This document shows positions 36,224 to 45,004 of a stretch of DNA of 64,000 bases, piece by piece. Source of the DNA: Sphingobacterium sp. UBA4616 (lineage in GTDB: Bacteria > Bacteroidota > Bacteroidia > Sphingobacteriales > Sphingobacteriaceae); NCBI GenBank assembly GCA_002386525.1, contig DGIS01000022.1:310001-374000 (forward strand), written 5' to 3'. The notes under the pieces are model-generated. The model did no database searches, was not told the DNA's origin, and saw only the letters and a program-made list of their open reading frames with translations. Within the stretch, counting starts at the first letter, position 1. Each line of letters starts with the position of its first letter. The translations under genes and the position numbers were made by a program.

Positions 36224-38140
36224 CTATTTTTTCAAGGCTGATGCCCCGCTGATAATTCCTTCTACTACATTCGGATCCTGTAGGGTAGAAGTATCTCCTA
36301 AATTGCTGGTATCGCCTTCAGCAATCTTACGTAAGATACGGCGCATAATCTTTCCTGAACGAGTTTTTGGGAGATCATCGACAAATTGGATAATGTCTGG
36401 TTTTGCAATCGGACCGATAATACGAGAAACGGTTTCCATGATATCGCGTCTGGTCGCTTCGGCATCTGTGTGGTGATTGGCAATCACATAAGCATAGATA
36501 CCTTGCCCTTTTACAGCGTGCGGATAGCCTACGATTGCAGATTCTACAACGTCAGCGTGCATGTTGATAGCGTTTTCAACTTCAGCTGTGCCAATACGGT
36601 GACCCGAAACGTTGAGTACATCATCTACACGACCTGTGATTTTGTAATAGCCCTCCGGACTACGGAAACATCCATCGCCCGTAAAATACATATCCTTATA
36701 GGTCGAGAAATAGGTTTGACGACAGCGGTCGTGATCTCCCCACGTCGTACGTAACATACCCGGCCAAGGGAATTTGATACACAGGTTTCCTGTGACATCA
36801 TTGCCCTCGATTTCTTTTCCATTCTCGTCCATCAAAGCAGGCTGAATACCTGGCATTGGGAACATCGCATAACTTGCTTTCTCTGGTGTCACGCCCGCCA
36901 ATGAAGTGATCAAATGGCCACCGTTCTCTGTTTGCCAATACGTATCAACAATAGGACAATTGTTCTTACCGACTTTCTCATTAAACCAGTTCCAGGCTTC
37001 TTCGTTGATTGGCTCTCCCACAGATCCTAAAACACGCAACGAAGAAAGGTTGTTTTTGTCTACAAATTCATCACCAAAAGCCATTAATGAACGTAGAGCA
37101 GTCGGTGAGGTGTAGATAATATTAACGTTATACTTATCCACAATATCCCAATAGCGGCTCGCATCCGGGAAGGTTGGTATACCTTCAAACATCAATGAGG
37201 TAGCGCCTTGTGATAAGGGGCCGTAAACGATGTAACTGTGTCCAGTAATCCAGCCAATATCTGCTGTGCAGAAAAATACGTCGTTTGGTTGATATTGGAA
37301 AGTGTTCATGAAGGTATAACCGGTGTATACCATATAACCACCACAGGTATGCACCACTCCCTTCGGCTTTCCTGTAGATCCTGATGTATAGAGAATAAAC
37401 AGGGTGTCTTCAGCATCCATTTCTTCTGCTGGACACGCTGGATTTCCTTGTGTTTCTACTTTCTTGATCTCATCTTCCCACCATACATCACGGCCTTTGA
37501 TCATTGATACAGGGGTGCGTGTACGTGTTAACACAATAACTTTCTCCACCGTATCACACTGCATCAACGCGTCATCTACAATATTTTTAAGTCCAATGGT
37601 TTTATTTCCGCGGTAACTGCCATCTGATGTGACAATCAGTTTGCATTCGGCATCTTCGATACGATCAGCAATAGAACGCGCTGAAAAACCTCCAAATACT
37701 ACAGAATGTATAGCACCAATACGGGCGCAAGCCAATACGGCAATGACCAATTCGGGAACCATTGGTAAGTAAATACAGACACGGTCTCCTTTTTTGATGT
37801 TATTATTTTTAAGTACGTTGGCAAATTGCTCCACCTTTTGCAATAATTGCTTATAGGAAAGAATGCGGTGTGCTTCATTCGGATCATTAGGTTCCCAGAT
37901 GATGGCCGGTTTATCTCCATTTGCATATATATGGCGATCAAGACAATTTTCTGTAATATTTAGTTTGGCACCCTCAAACCATTTGACATTAGGTTCTTCA
38001 AAGTTCCAATTTAGCACGTTATTCCATTTTCTCTTCCAGAAAAAATGATCTGCAATGCTCGCCCAAAACTCCTCAGGTTGTTCTACACTTCGCTTATATT
38101 CACTTTGATATTCTTCAAATGATTTTATTTGTAGGCTCAT
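36224..38140 (-). CDS. acs: Acetyl-CoA synthetase (AMP-forming)
   Basis: 638 residues, standard length. Converts acetate, ATP and CoA to acetyl-CoA through acetyl-AMP. Adenylate-forming motifs are present: the P-loop-like YTSGSTGKPKGVVHT near residue 250, YWQTENGG near 410, the hinge-region YFTGDGCFRSPEGYYKITGRVDDVLNVSGHR, and the catalytic, regulable Lys597 in KTRSGKIMRR. The N-terminal region FWASIADHFFWKRKWNNVLNWNF fits Acs, not other acyl-CoA synthetases. Monocistronic. The 185-bp upstream gap is shared with the divergent UbiA-like gene. Confidence 0.98.
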   Translation of the reverse strand: MSLQIKSFEEYQSEYKRSVEQPEEFWASIADHFFWKRKWNNVLNWNFEEPNVKWFEGAKLNITENCLDRHIYANGDKPAIIWEPNDPNEAHRILSYKQLLQKVEQFANVLKNNNIKKGDRVCIYLPMVPELVIAVLACARIGAIHSVVFGGFSARSIADRIEDAECKLIVTSDGSYRGNKTIGLKNIVDDALMQCDTVEKVIVLTRTRTPVSMIKGRDVWWEDEIKKVETQGNPACPAEEMDAEDTLFILYTSGSTGKPKGVVHTCGGYMVYTGYTFMNTFQYQPNDVFFCTADIGWITGHSYIVYGPLSQGATSLMFEGIPTFPDASRYWDIVDKYNVNIIYTSPTALRSLMAFGDEFVDKNNLSSLRVLGSVGEPINEEAWNWFNEKVGKNNCPIVDTYWQTENGGHLITSLAGVTPEKASYAMFPMPGIQPALMDENGKEIEGNDVTGNLCIKFPWPGMLRTTWGDHDRCRQTYFSTYKDMYFTGDGCFRSPEGYYKITGRVDDVLNVSGHRIGTAEVENAINMHADVVESAIVGYPHAVKGQGIYAYVIANHHTDAEATRRDIMETVSRIIGPIAKPDIIQFVDDLPKTRSGKIMRRILRKIAEGDTSNLGDTSTLQDPNVVEGIISGASALKK

Positions 38141-38279
38141 CGTTATTAGGATTATTATGAATTATTTTAATTTATATTGTTATCGTTGCGAAATTGTTTT
38201 TGGTATTTCGATTTCGGTGTACAATTTAGCGGTTTTTGCCCATTTTATCAAAAAAATGATGTTTAATATAATGTTAAAC

Positions 38280-38287
38280 TACTTTTG
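38280..38287 (+). promoter_or_regulatory. Candidate -7 box of the UbiA-like gene
   Basis: TACTTTTG, a perfect TAnnTTTG match, 38 bp before the start codon at 38326. The -33 region reads TTTAA around 38262, a weak partner. Confidence 0.4.
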
Positions 38288-38325
38288 TCTATCAAGATTG
38301 TTATCTTGCATCAAGATTTACCAAG

Positions 38326-39204
38326 ATGTCTTTTCTGAGAAAGCTATTCTATATTACAATTTATACGAATCTTCTGATCGCTATGGCAGCCATGGCACAA
38401 TGTGCACTGACTTACATTATTTTTGAACGATCCATCAATTGGTATATTGTGCTGGTGGAGGGAACAGCGACACTATTACTGTATAATTTTAGCCTATGGT
38501 GGTCCAAGCCCAAGAATCCAAAAGAATCAAAATTTCCCCGGACACGCTGGATCTTTAATCATGAATGGGTCATGTGGTTAAATAATGGTATAGCGTTGCT
38601 TGTGCTGGGGTATTGTTTGTGGTTTATACACATTTACTCTTTCCTTTTTTTAGGATTTATTGGAATCCTAAGCCTATTATACGGGATGCCACTATTTAAG
38701 TTCCATGATCGTAAAGTGGGACTTCGACAGATTCCTGGTGCCAAAATTTTTCATATTGCCTTAGTGTGGGTCTGCAGCAGCGTGGTGCTTCCTTATGTGG
38801 AACTGGTCAATGTAGGTGTCTCCATAGATCGTTGGGTCTTTATTGCGCTTTGTGGATTGAAGTGCATATTTTTGTTAATCTGCACATTACCATTTGATAT
38901 TCGGGATATTCAACAAGATTCTTATTATCACTTACGAACTTTACCCAATATGTTGGGCGAACAAAAAGCAAAGAATTTAACCTATTTGCTGCTGGGCCTG
39001 CATTGTGTTCTGATCTTGACAGTACCTTATACTGTACCCATAAAAATTGGATTGATTTTGACAAACCTGCTCATATTTGCTTTGCTAAAACTGGCAGTTT
39101 TTAAAACAAAAGACCATTATCACTATGCTTATCTACTCGACGGTAGTTTGGTATTACAGTTTTTGATTGTTGTTCTACTAGTCATCTTTAGTCCAGCAGC
39201 ATGA
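38326..39204 (+). CDS. UbiA-superfamily-like membrane protein
   Basis: 292 residues with about eight membrane helices. The second aspartate-rich motif of the UbiA prenyltransferase superfamily is clear: DIRDIQQD at residues 191-198, followed by LRTLPNMLGEQKAKN as in true members. The first motif (NxxxDxxxD) is not evident: the equivalent loop after TATLLLYNF reads SLWWSKPKNPKESKFPRTRW, with no aspartates. It may therefore bind no isoprenyl diphosphate in the classical way, or be a divergent enzyme. Quinone biosynthesis is not supported by the neighbours. Confidence 0.7.
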   Translation: MSFLRKLFYITIYTNLLIAMAAMAQCALTYIIFERSINWYIVLVEGTATLLLYNFSLWWSKPKNPKESKFPRTRWIFNHEWVMWLNNGIALLVLGYCLWFIHIYSFLFLGFIGILSLLYGMPLFKFHDRKVGLRQIPGAKIFHIALVWVCSSVVLPYVELVNVGVSIDRWVFIALCGLKCIFLLICTLPFDIRDIQQDSYYHLRTLPNMLGEQKAKNLTYLLLGLHCVLILTVPYTVPIKIGLILTNLLIFALLKLAVFKTKDHYHYAYLLDGSLVLQFLIVVLLVIFSPAA

Positions 39205-39299
39205 GTTGTTATCAGGGGCAGCAAAAATAGATTACTCGGACTTCATGTATTGAAGCTGCCTGCTGCACGAAAGATTTTGACCAATGAGCCGTGTAAAAC

Positions 39300-40232
39300 T
39301 CAAGATGTCAGAAATGCAATGATCTTATCGGCGGCGATTTCTGATAATTTATAATAACTTTCAAATGTCCATCCGGCAACATGGGGAGATAACATTACAT
39401 TATCCCTGCGGATAAGATCTGCATACCAGACTTGTTCTGCTAGTTTTGGGAACTTTTCGACCGGCAACACGTCAAAAGCCGCTCCGAGAATGGCGCCCGA
39501 ATCAAGCCCCTTTAGCACTGCGGGTATCTGTACTATACCACCTCTTGCCCCCAGTAAAAAGAAAATAGGTTTTTCAAATCGAGCCAGATAGCCTTCATCA
39601 ATCATTGCACATGTTTCGTCTGTTAAGGGAATATGAAAACTGAGTACATCAGCTTCTTTGTAGATTTTTTCCATGTCTGCTTCTGTTGCATATTGATCGG
39701 TATAGTCGATTCGATATTTATCATAAGCAAGCACCTGTACATCAAAGCCCGATAGTTTTTTTGCCGTGGCCATACCATTGTGCCCATAGCCGATCAACCC
39801 TACAGTACGCCCCTTAAGTTCGTATCCACGATTGGCTTCACGCAACCACTGGCCAGATCGTATTTGTTGGTCGCCACGATTCAGATTGTTCATCAGACTA
39901 AGCAACATTCCGATCATATGCTCACCTACAGCATCCCGATTGCCTTCATTGGCTGGAATTAACTGCACAGCCCTTTGCGCAGCAATGACATCGTCAATAT
40001 TGTCCATACCGGCTCCTGCGCGGGCGATAAAGCGGAGGTTGGGTGCTAGGTCAAAAAATGTTTTATCGACCTGAAATTTGGAACGGATGACCAGGCCTGA
40101 ATAGTTAGAAATAATTTGCTCGGCTTCTGCTCGGCTGATAGCAGGCTGATAATCGTAATGGATACCTGCCTGCTCAAATTTCTCAAGCATGATCTCATGA
40201 ATGTCGTCGACGATCAGAATAGTAGTTTTCAT
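39300..40232 (-). CDS. NAD-dependent D-2-hydroxyacid dehydrogenase
   Basis: 310 residues of the D-isomer-specific 2-hydroxyacid dehydrogenase family. The Rossmann motif is GLIGYGHNGMATAKKL at about residues 145-160. The substrate/catalytic loop contains FIARAGAGMDNID with the expected Arg, and the family's His sits in SPHVAGWT near the C-terminus. Phosphoglycerate dehydrogenase, lactate dehydrogenase or another 2-ketoacid reductase are all possible; the protein lacks an ACT domain. It lies 41 bp upstream of the FAD monooxygenase start region in the same direction as rsmA, but the wider spacing suggests only loose coupling. Confidence 0.85.
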   Translation of the reverse strand: MKTTILIVDDIHEIMLEKFEQAGIHYDYQPAISRAEAEQIISNYSGLVIRSKFQVDKTFFDLAPNLRFIARAGAGMDNIDDVIAAQRAVQLIPANEGNRDAVGEHMIGMLLSLMNNLNRGDQQIRSGQWLREANRGYELKGRTVGLIGYGHNGMATAKKLSGFDVQVLAYDKYRIDYTDQYATEADMEKIYKEADVLSFHIPLTDETCAMIDEGYLARFEKPIFFLLGARGGIVQIPAVLKGLDSGAILGAAFDVLPVEKFPKLAEQVWYADLIRRDNVMLSPHVAGWTFESYYKLSEIAADKIIAFLTS

Positions 40233-40273
40233 CCAATTATTTTTTATGTGGGAACGATAAATAAATAGTGCTT

Positions 40274-41473
40274 CTATTTCGTATTGATTTTGTGCCCAGG
40301 GGCATGATTACGGTTAATCTGCATAAAATCCACAGACAGTAATTTGTTTAGCTGCTGTTGCTTCATGCGGTTCGGCATGATTCTCATGCAAAAATTTCGC
40401 ATTCCTATCAAAAATGGATTTTCCCATTGTGCAATTTTGCCTATCCTCCAGGATGTATTGCAAATATAATTAACCCGATCCAATCGCCTTTTTTCGAATT
40501 GTTGGAAGGCTAAGGTAACCGAAGCTGCTGTTTGTAGCTCGTCCATCAGTACAGCCACGTCTTCAATAGCCTGACAAGCTCCCTGCCCCAAGTTTGGGGT
40601 CGTGGCATGTCCGGCATCTCCAAGCAACAGGATATTGTCAAATGCAAGCTGTTCAAGCGGTGCGATGTCGATAATATCATTTGCAATCAATTGACTATCG
40701 CTAGTCTCAGACAGGATCGTTGGAATAGGGGGATGATAGTCGCTGAAGTTGTCGAGCAGCTCCCTTGTTTTCCAATTTTTTAAAACTGGATTTTGTGCAG
40801 ATGAATTAATGCAAGCGTACCAATAAATCCGGTTATTGACAAGTGGGGTCATTCCAAAACGTCCTTTCGCACCCCAGGTTTCCGTCCCTTTGTTGAGTTG
40901 TATGCTGCTATTGTCAATGGTGGCCCGCCAGCAGGTGTAACCAGAATAACGTGGTGCCGAACCGGGTATAAGTTGCTGCCTTAGGGGGGAGTGTACACCA
41001 TCAGCAATTAAAAGGGCCTGTCCGTTTGTATGGCTTCCATCGGCGAAATAAACTCGAATCTCTTCACCCTCTCGTTCGAAGGAAACAGCGCGTTTGCCCA
41101 GGTGGATCTGTGTGGTTGGGATTTTGGATAATAGAAATTGATGCAGGTCTGCCCGATGGATAGCGAAGTTGTCCTGTTGATATTTTCGGCTGATTGATCT
41201 GGTATCTGGTTCAACCAATATATTTCCCTTTTGATCCAAGACATTGTAGGATGCAAGATAATGTCCTATCGGAACGATTTCATCTTTCAATCCCAAATAC
41301 GCTAAAGCCTGCATGGCATTGGCTGCAAGGCCAAATCCGGCACCTATGCCTTTAAGCTCAGCAGCACTTTCATATACCTGTGCTTCAATGCCCTGCTTTG
41401 CAAGCCCGATTGCAGCACATAATCCCGCGATACCTCCACCAACGATAATAAATGTGCTGTCTGCCGCCCGCAT
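40274..41473 (-). CDS. FAD-dependent monooxygenase
   Basis: 399 residues. It has the N-terminal dinucleotide motif IIVGGGIAGLCAAIGLAKQG with the downstream acidic residue in VYES, the middle DG-type motif (ALLIADGVHSPLRQQL), and the GD motif LLLGDAGHATTPNLGQGACQAIEDV near residue 285, all hallmarks of the PHBH-type flavin hydroxylases. Substrate cannot be read from sequence; homologues act on aromatic or antibiotic substrates. It starts 1 bp after the rsmA stop on the same strand, so it is probably transcribed with rsmA. Confidence 0.88.
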   Translation of the reverse strand: MRAADSTFIIVGGGIAGLCAAIGLAKQGIEAQVYESAAELKGIGAGFGLAANAMQALAYLGLKDEIVPIGHYLASYNVLDQKGNILVEPDTRSISRKYQQDNFAIHRADLHQFLLSKIPTTQIHLGKRAVSFEREGEEIRVYFADGSHTNGQALLIADGVHSPLRQQLIPGSAPRYSGYTCWRATIDNSSIQLNKGTETWGAKGRFGMTPLVNNRIYWYACINSSAQNPVLKNWKTRELLDNFSDYHPPIPTILSETSDSQLIANDIIDIAPLEQLAFDNILLLGDAGHATTPNLGQGACQAIEDVAVLMDELQTAASVTLAFQQFEKRRLDRVNYICNTSWRIGKIAQWENPFLIGMRNFCMRIMPNRMKQQQLNKLLSVDFMQINRNHAPGHKINTK

Positions 41474-41474
41474 A

Positions 41475-42254
41475 TTAAAGACTATTTGCTATTTCATTTG
41501 TTAAGCCCACAAAATCATCTACCGTCAGTCGTTCTGCTCGTAGTTCGTAGAGTGGATTATCGGACATTTTATCTTTGGGAACAACGCCTGAGAGTGAATT
41601 CCGGAGGGTTTTACGACGTTGGTTGAAACCTGCTTTCACAACGCGCCAAAACAGTTTCTCATCGCAGGCCAATTGATCCCGTTCATTGCGGGTCATGCGA
41701 ATAACGCCTGACAATACCTTTGGAGGCGGATTAAATGCTCCCGCCTTGACAGTAAATAGGTATTCTACCTTATAGTAAGCCTGTAAAAAGACACTTAATA
41801 TGCCATATTCCTTACTGCCCGCTTTAGCCGTACAGCGTTCAGCGACTTCTTTTTGGAACATACCTGTCATCTGAACGACACGTTGACGTTCATCCAAAAT
41901 TTTAAAGAGAATTTGGGAAGATATGTTGTAGGGAAAATTGCCAATAACGGCCATTTTCTCGCCGAAGTATTGTGAAAAATCAAGGTTTAGGAAATCCCCA
42001 TGGATTAACCTTTTGCCCAATTGGGGATATTTGTCATCCAAATAAGCGATGGATTCATCATCCACATCGATTAAATAGGTTTCGTATTCCTCTTTCTGCA
42101 ACAGAAAATCCGAAAGTACCCCCATCCCTGGACCGACTTCAAGCACTTGGCTAAAACCCAATTTAGGATCCAATGCTTCCACAATCTTTTGTGCAGCATT
42201 TTTATCGTTCAAGAAATGCTGTCCTAAATGTTTTTTTGCTCTTACTGTACTCAT
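41475..42254 (-). CDS. rsmA: 16S rRNA A1518/A1519 dimethyltransferase
   Basis: 259 residues of the KsgA/Dim1 family. It methylates two adjacent adenosines near the 3' end of 16S rRNA late in small-subunit assembly. Motifs: KKHLGQHFLND at residues 7-17, the SAM-binding VLEVGPGMGVLSDFLL, and the catalytic NFPYNISSQI. The C-terminal helical domain is intact. The start is supported by a perfect -7 box (TACTTTTG) ending only 4 bp before the ATG, which implies a leaderless or nearly leaderless message. Divergent from pdxA across a 160-bp gap. Confidence 0.97.
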   Translation of the reverse strand: MSTVRAKKHLGQHFLNDKNAAQKIVEALDPKLGFSQVLEVGPGMGVLSDFLLQKEEYETYLIDVDDESIAYLDDKYPQLGKRLIHGDFLNLDFSQYFGEKMAVIGNFPYNISSQILFKILDERQRVVQMTGMFQKEVAERCTAKAGSKEYGILSVFLQAYYKVEYLFTVKAGAFNPPPKVLSGVIRMTRNERDQLACDEKLFWRVVKAGFNQRRKTLRNSLSGVVPKDKMSDNPLYELRAERLTVDDFVGLTNEIANSL

Positions 42255-42258
42255 GTTG

Positions 42259-42266
42259 CAAAAGTA
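42259..42266 (-). promoter_or_regulatory. -7 box of rsmA, leaderless arrangement
   Basis: On the minus strand TACTTTTG lies 4 bp before the rsmA ATG. Transcription would begin at or next to the start codon. No clear -33 TTG; the region upstream is AT-rich. Confidence 0.45.
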
Positions 42267-42388
42267 ATGAAAATTAAAAATTAAAAGTCAGAAATTAGAA
42301 GTCAGCAGTGAAAAGCTAAGCGTTAAAAAAGAGCAACGGGCAAAGAACAAGGATAAAGGACAATACCTAATACTAAAAAAAAATCCCT

Positions 42389-42396
42389 ATTTTTGA
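42389..42396 (+). promoter_or_regulatory. -7 box of pdxA
   Basis: TATTTTTG, a perfect TAnnTTTG match, 19 bp before the pdxA start codon. The preceding intergenic DNA contains short AT-rich near-repeats (AAAATTAAAAATTAAAAGTC, GAAATTAGAAGTCAG). Confidence 0.45.
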
Positions 42397-42415
42397 ATCA
42401 AAGCATTTAAACAGA

Positions 42416-43471
42416 ATGAGCGATAAATTAAAAATCGGAATTACCGTAGGCGATATTAACGGCATTGGACTTGAAGTAATCATTAAATCTTTGGTGGATC
42501 AACGTTTGTGTGACTTCTTTACACCAGTGGTTTACGGAAACACAAAGGTTGCTTCTTTTCATCGTAAAGCGATCGGCGTAAATGATTTTAGCTTTAATGT
42601 TATTAATGATGCTGAGCAGGCGCATTCCAAAAGAGCAAATATGATCAATTGCTGGCAGGAAGACGTCAAGATTTCGCTGGGTGAAGAAAACGAAATTGGC
42701 GGTAAATATGCTTTCTTGTCCTTAGAGAAAGCCGTTGAAGATCTAAAAGCGGGTAAAATCGATGCTTTGGTGACGGCTCCAATTAATAAGCACAACATCC
42801 AGCAGGAAGGATTTCAATTTCCAGGGCATACCGAATACCTGCAAGCCAAAGTTGGAGCCGATGATGTATTGATGTTTATGGTATGTGATGAACTGCGTAT
42901 TGGTGTGGTGACCGGTCATATTCCTTTACATGAGGTTGCTGCTCAAATTACCGAAGAGGCCATTCTTAAAAAACTTGCGCTGATGAATGATTCGCTGAAG
43001 AAAGATTTTTGGGTAGAAAAGCCTAAAATAGCTGTTTTAGGGCTCAATCCACATGCTGGAGATCATGGCATTATTGGTACCGAAGATGATCAGATCATCA
43101 GGCCTACCGTAGAAAAGGCCAACGAACTGGGGATCTTCTGTTTTGGTCCTTATCCGGCCGATGGATTTTTCGCGAAAGGGGCATATGAGAAATTTGATGC
43201 GGTATTGGCCATGTACCATGACCAAGGGTTGATTCCTTTTAAACATATCGCTAAAGGTGCCGGTGTAAATTATACCGCTGGTCTACCTATTGTAAGAACC
43301 TCGCCAGATCATGGTACAGGATATGATATTGCCGGAAAAAATCTAGCTTCCGAAAGTTCTTTTGTAGAAGCTATTTTTTCTGCATTGCATATTGTAAAGC
43401 GTCGCCGTGAACAAGCTGAATTGCTTAAAAATCCACTTGCTTTCCGTAAATTATCCAAAGATAGGGATTAG
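42416..43471 (+). CDS. pdxA: 4-hydroxythreonine-4-phosphate dehydrogenase PdxA
   Basis: 351 residues, full length for PdxA. It oxidises 4-phosphohydroxy-L-threonine in the DXP-dependent pathway to pyridoxal phosphate. Characteristic motifs are GITVGDINGIGLEV at the N-terminus, LVTAPINKHNI, FPGHTEYL with a metal-ligand His, LNPHAGDHGIIGTED, and MYHDQGLIPFKHI with a second metal-ligand His, then RTSPDHGTGYDIAG. Lies divergent from rsmA, a pairing also seen in other phyla where pdxA and ksgA are adjacent. Confidence 0.97.
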   Translation: MSDKLKIGITVGDINGIGLEVIIKSLVDQRLCDFFTPVVYGNTKVASFHRKAIGVNDFSFNVINDAEQAHSKRANMINCWQEDVKISLGEENEIGGKYAFLSLEKAVEDLKAGKIDALVTAPINKHNIQQEGFQFPGHTEYLQAKVGADDVLMFMVCDELRIGVVTGHIPLHEVAAQITEEAILKKLALMNDSLKKDFWVEKPKIAVLGLNPHAGDHGIIGTEDDQIIRPTVEKANELGIFCFGPYPADGFFAKGAYEKFDAVLAMYHDQGLIPFKHIAKGAGVNYTAGLPIVRTSPDHGTGYDIAGKNLASESSFVEAIFSALHIVKRRREQAELLKNPLAFRKLSKDRD

Positions 43472-43483
43472 GGAAAAAATTGT

Positions 43484-43491
43484 TACTTTTG
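43484..43491 (+). promoter_or_regulatory. -7 box upstream of the CCA/poly(A)-type nucleotidyltransferase
   Basis: TACTTTTG, 33 bp before the ATG at 43525. It overlaps the upstream alternative TTG start at 43480, which is therefore unlikely to be used. Confidence 0.45.
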
Positions 43492-43524
43492 CAAACTGTT
43501 TGGTTTTTACCTGCTGTTTTGACT

Positions 43525-44958
43525 ATGTACGATAATTTACAACATCCAATCTTTACCATCATTAAGGAACTCGCCGAGACAACACATACCGAATGTTATG
43601 TCATTGGTGGGTATGTCCGCGACTATATCATGAAGCGTCCTTTTAAGAATGATGTGGATATTGTTGTTGTCGGGAGTGGAATTGAATTTGCGACTTTACT
43701 GGGTGAAAAGCTACATACTAAAGTTGCCGTATATAAGAATTTCGGCACAGCAATGCTTGTGTATGAGGGCCTCAATGTGGAATTTGTCGGTGCTCGAAGG
43801 GAATCCTACCGCGCTAATTCGCGCAAGCCTATCGTAGAAGATGGCTCCCTATCCGATGATCAAAATAGGCGTGATTTTACGATCAATGCAATGGCCTTTT
43901 CACTGAATAAAGCTGACTATGGTACTTTAGTCGATCCGTTCGGAGGTGTACAAGATCTTGAACAGCGGATCATTAGAACCCCCTTGGATCCGATAGAAAC
44001 GTTTTCGGACGACCCATTGCGTATGATGCGCGCCATTCGATTCGCCACGCAGTTGAATTTTAAAATTGCTATCGAAGCAATTACAGCAATTACCGATACC
44101 AAAGAGCGGATACAAATTATTTCCAAAGAGCGGATTATTGATGAAATCAATAAGATTATTCTTTCCCCAAAACCTTCGGTAGGATTCAAATACTTGTTTG
44201 ATACCGGTCTATTGGAATTGATATTTCCGGCGATGTATAATCTACATGGTGTGGATATTATTGATGGCAAGGGGCATAAAGATAATTTCTATCATACGTT
44301 GGAAGTCCTTGATAATGTATGCGAATTATCGGATGATCTCTGGTTACGTTGGGCGGCGATTATGCATGATATTGCTAAACCAGCAACGAAACGTTTCGAT
44401 AAAAAGCTCGGCTGGACTTTTCATGGCCATGAAGATCGTGGTGCCCGGATGGTTCCCAAGCTATTTGCTGAATTGAAGCTTCCGCTCCACGAGAAAATGA
44501 AATTTGTTCAGAAGCTAGTACAATTGCATCTTCGGCCGATTGTATTGGCACAAGATATTGTAACAGATTCGGCCGTACGCCGTTTGTTATTTGAGGCTGG
44601 TGACGACATTGAAGCCCTGATGATGCTGTGCCATGCGGATGTGACGACAAAGAATGAGTTTAAAAAGAAAAAATATCGACAGAATTTTGAACTTGTCAAA
44701 CAAAAACTGAAGGATGTCGAAGAGCGGGACAAGGTGCGAAATTGGCAGCCGCCAATCAGTGGGGAGGATATTATGCTCTTATTCGGCTTGGCACCAGGAC
44801 GTACCGTTGGACAGCTTAAAAATTTGATTCGTGAAGCTATTCTGGAGGGCGAGATTCCAAACTCCCGAATAGAAGCCTATCAATTTCTGGTTCAAAAAGC
44901 AGTGGAAATGAACTTGACAATCAAACAAGAAATACCATTGGAAATTTCCAATTCTTAA
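43525..44958 (+). CDS. cca: tRNA nucleotidyltransferase with HD domain (CCA-adding type)
   Basis: 477 residues from the ATG at 43525, chosen over TTG 43480 because a promoter box sits between them. Class II nucleotidyltransferase signatures: GGYVRD at 28-33 and the metal-binding DVD at 43-45, then RRDFTINAMAF and the template-forming DDPLRMMRAIRFATQL. A C-terminal HD phosphohydrolase-like domain follows (AAIMHDIAKP near residue 282, FHGHEDRGA). It adds or repairs the 3' CCA end of tRNAs; some family members are poly(A) polymerases, and sequence alone cannot fully exclude that. Confidence 0.92.
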   Translation: MYDNLQHPIFTIIKELAETTHTECYVIGGYVRDYIMKRPFKNDVDIVVVGSGIEFATLLGEKLHTKVAVYKNFGTAMLVYEGLNVEFVGARRESYRANSRKPIVEDGSLSDDQNRRDFTINAMAFSLNKADYGTLVDPFGGVQDLEQRIIRTPLDPIETFSDDPLRMMRAIRFATQLNFKIAIEAITAITDTKERIQIISKERIIDEINKIILSPKPSVGFKYLFDTGLLELIFPAMYNLHGVDIIDGKGHKDNFYHTLEVLDNVCELSDDLWLRWAAIMHDIAKPATKRFDKKLGWTFHGHEDRGARMVPKLFAELKLPLHEKMKFVQKLVQLHLRPIVLAQDIVTDSAVRRLLFEAGDDIEALMMLCHADVTTKNEFKKKKYRQNFELVKQKLKDVEERDKVRNWQPPISGEDIMLLFGLAPGRTVGQLKNLIREAILEGEIPNSRIEAYQFLVQKAVEMNLTIKQEIPLEISNS

Positions 44959-45004
44959 AATATAGTATTATTTTTAAAAAGGTTAAAAGAAGAAAATAGT
45001 AGAG

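Noticed and set aside
37134..37142. Perfect DnaA-box match TTATCCACA
   Set aside because: Single occurrence inside the acs coding sequence, with no companion boxes; expected by chance.
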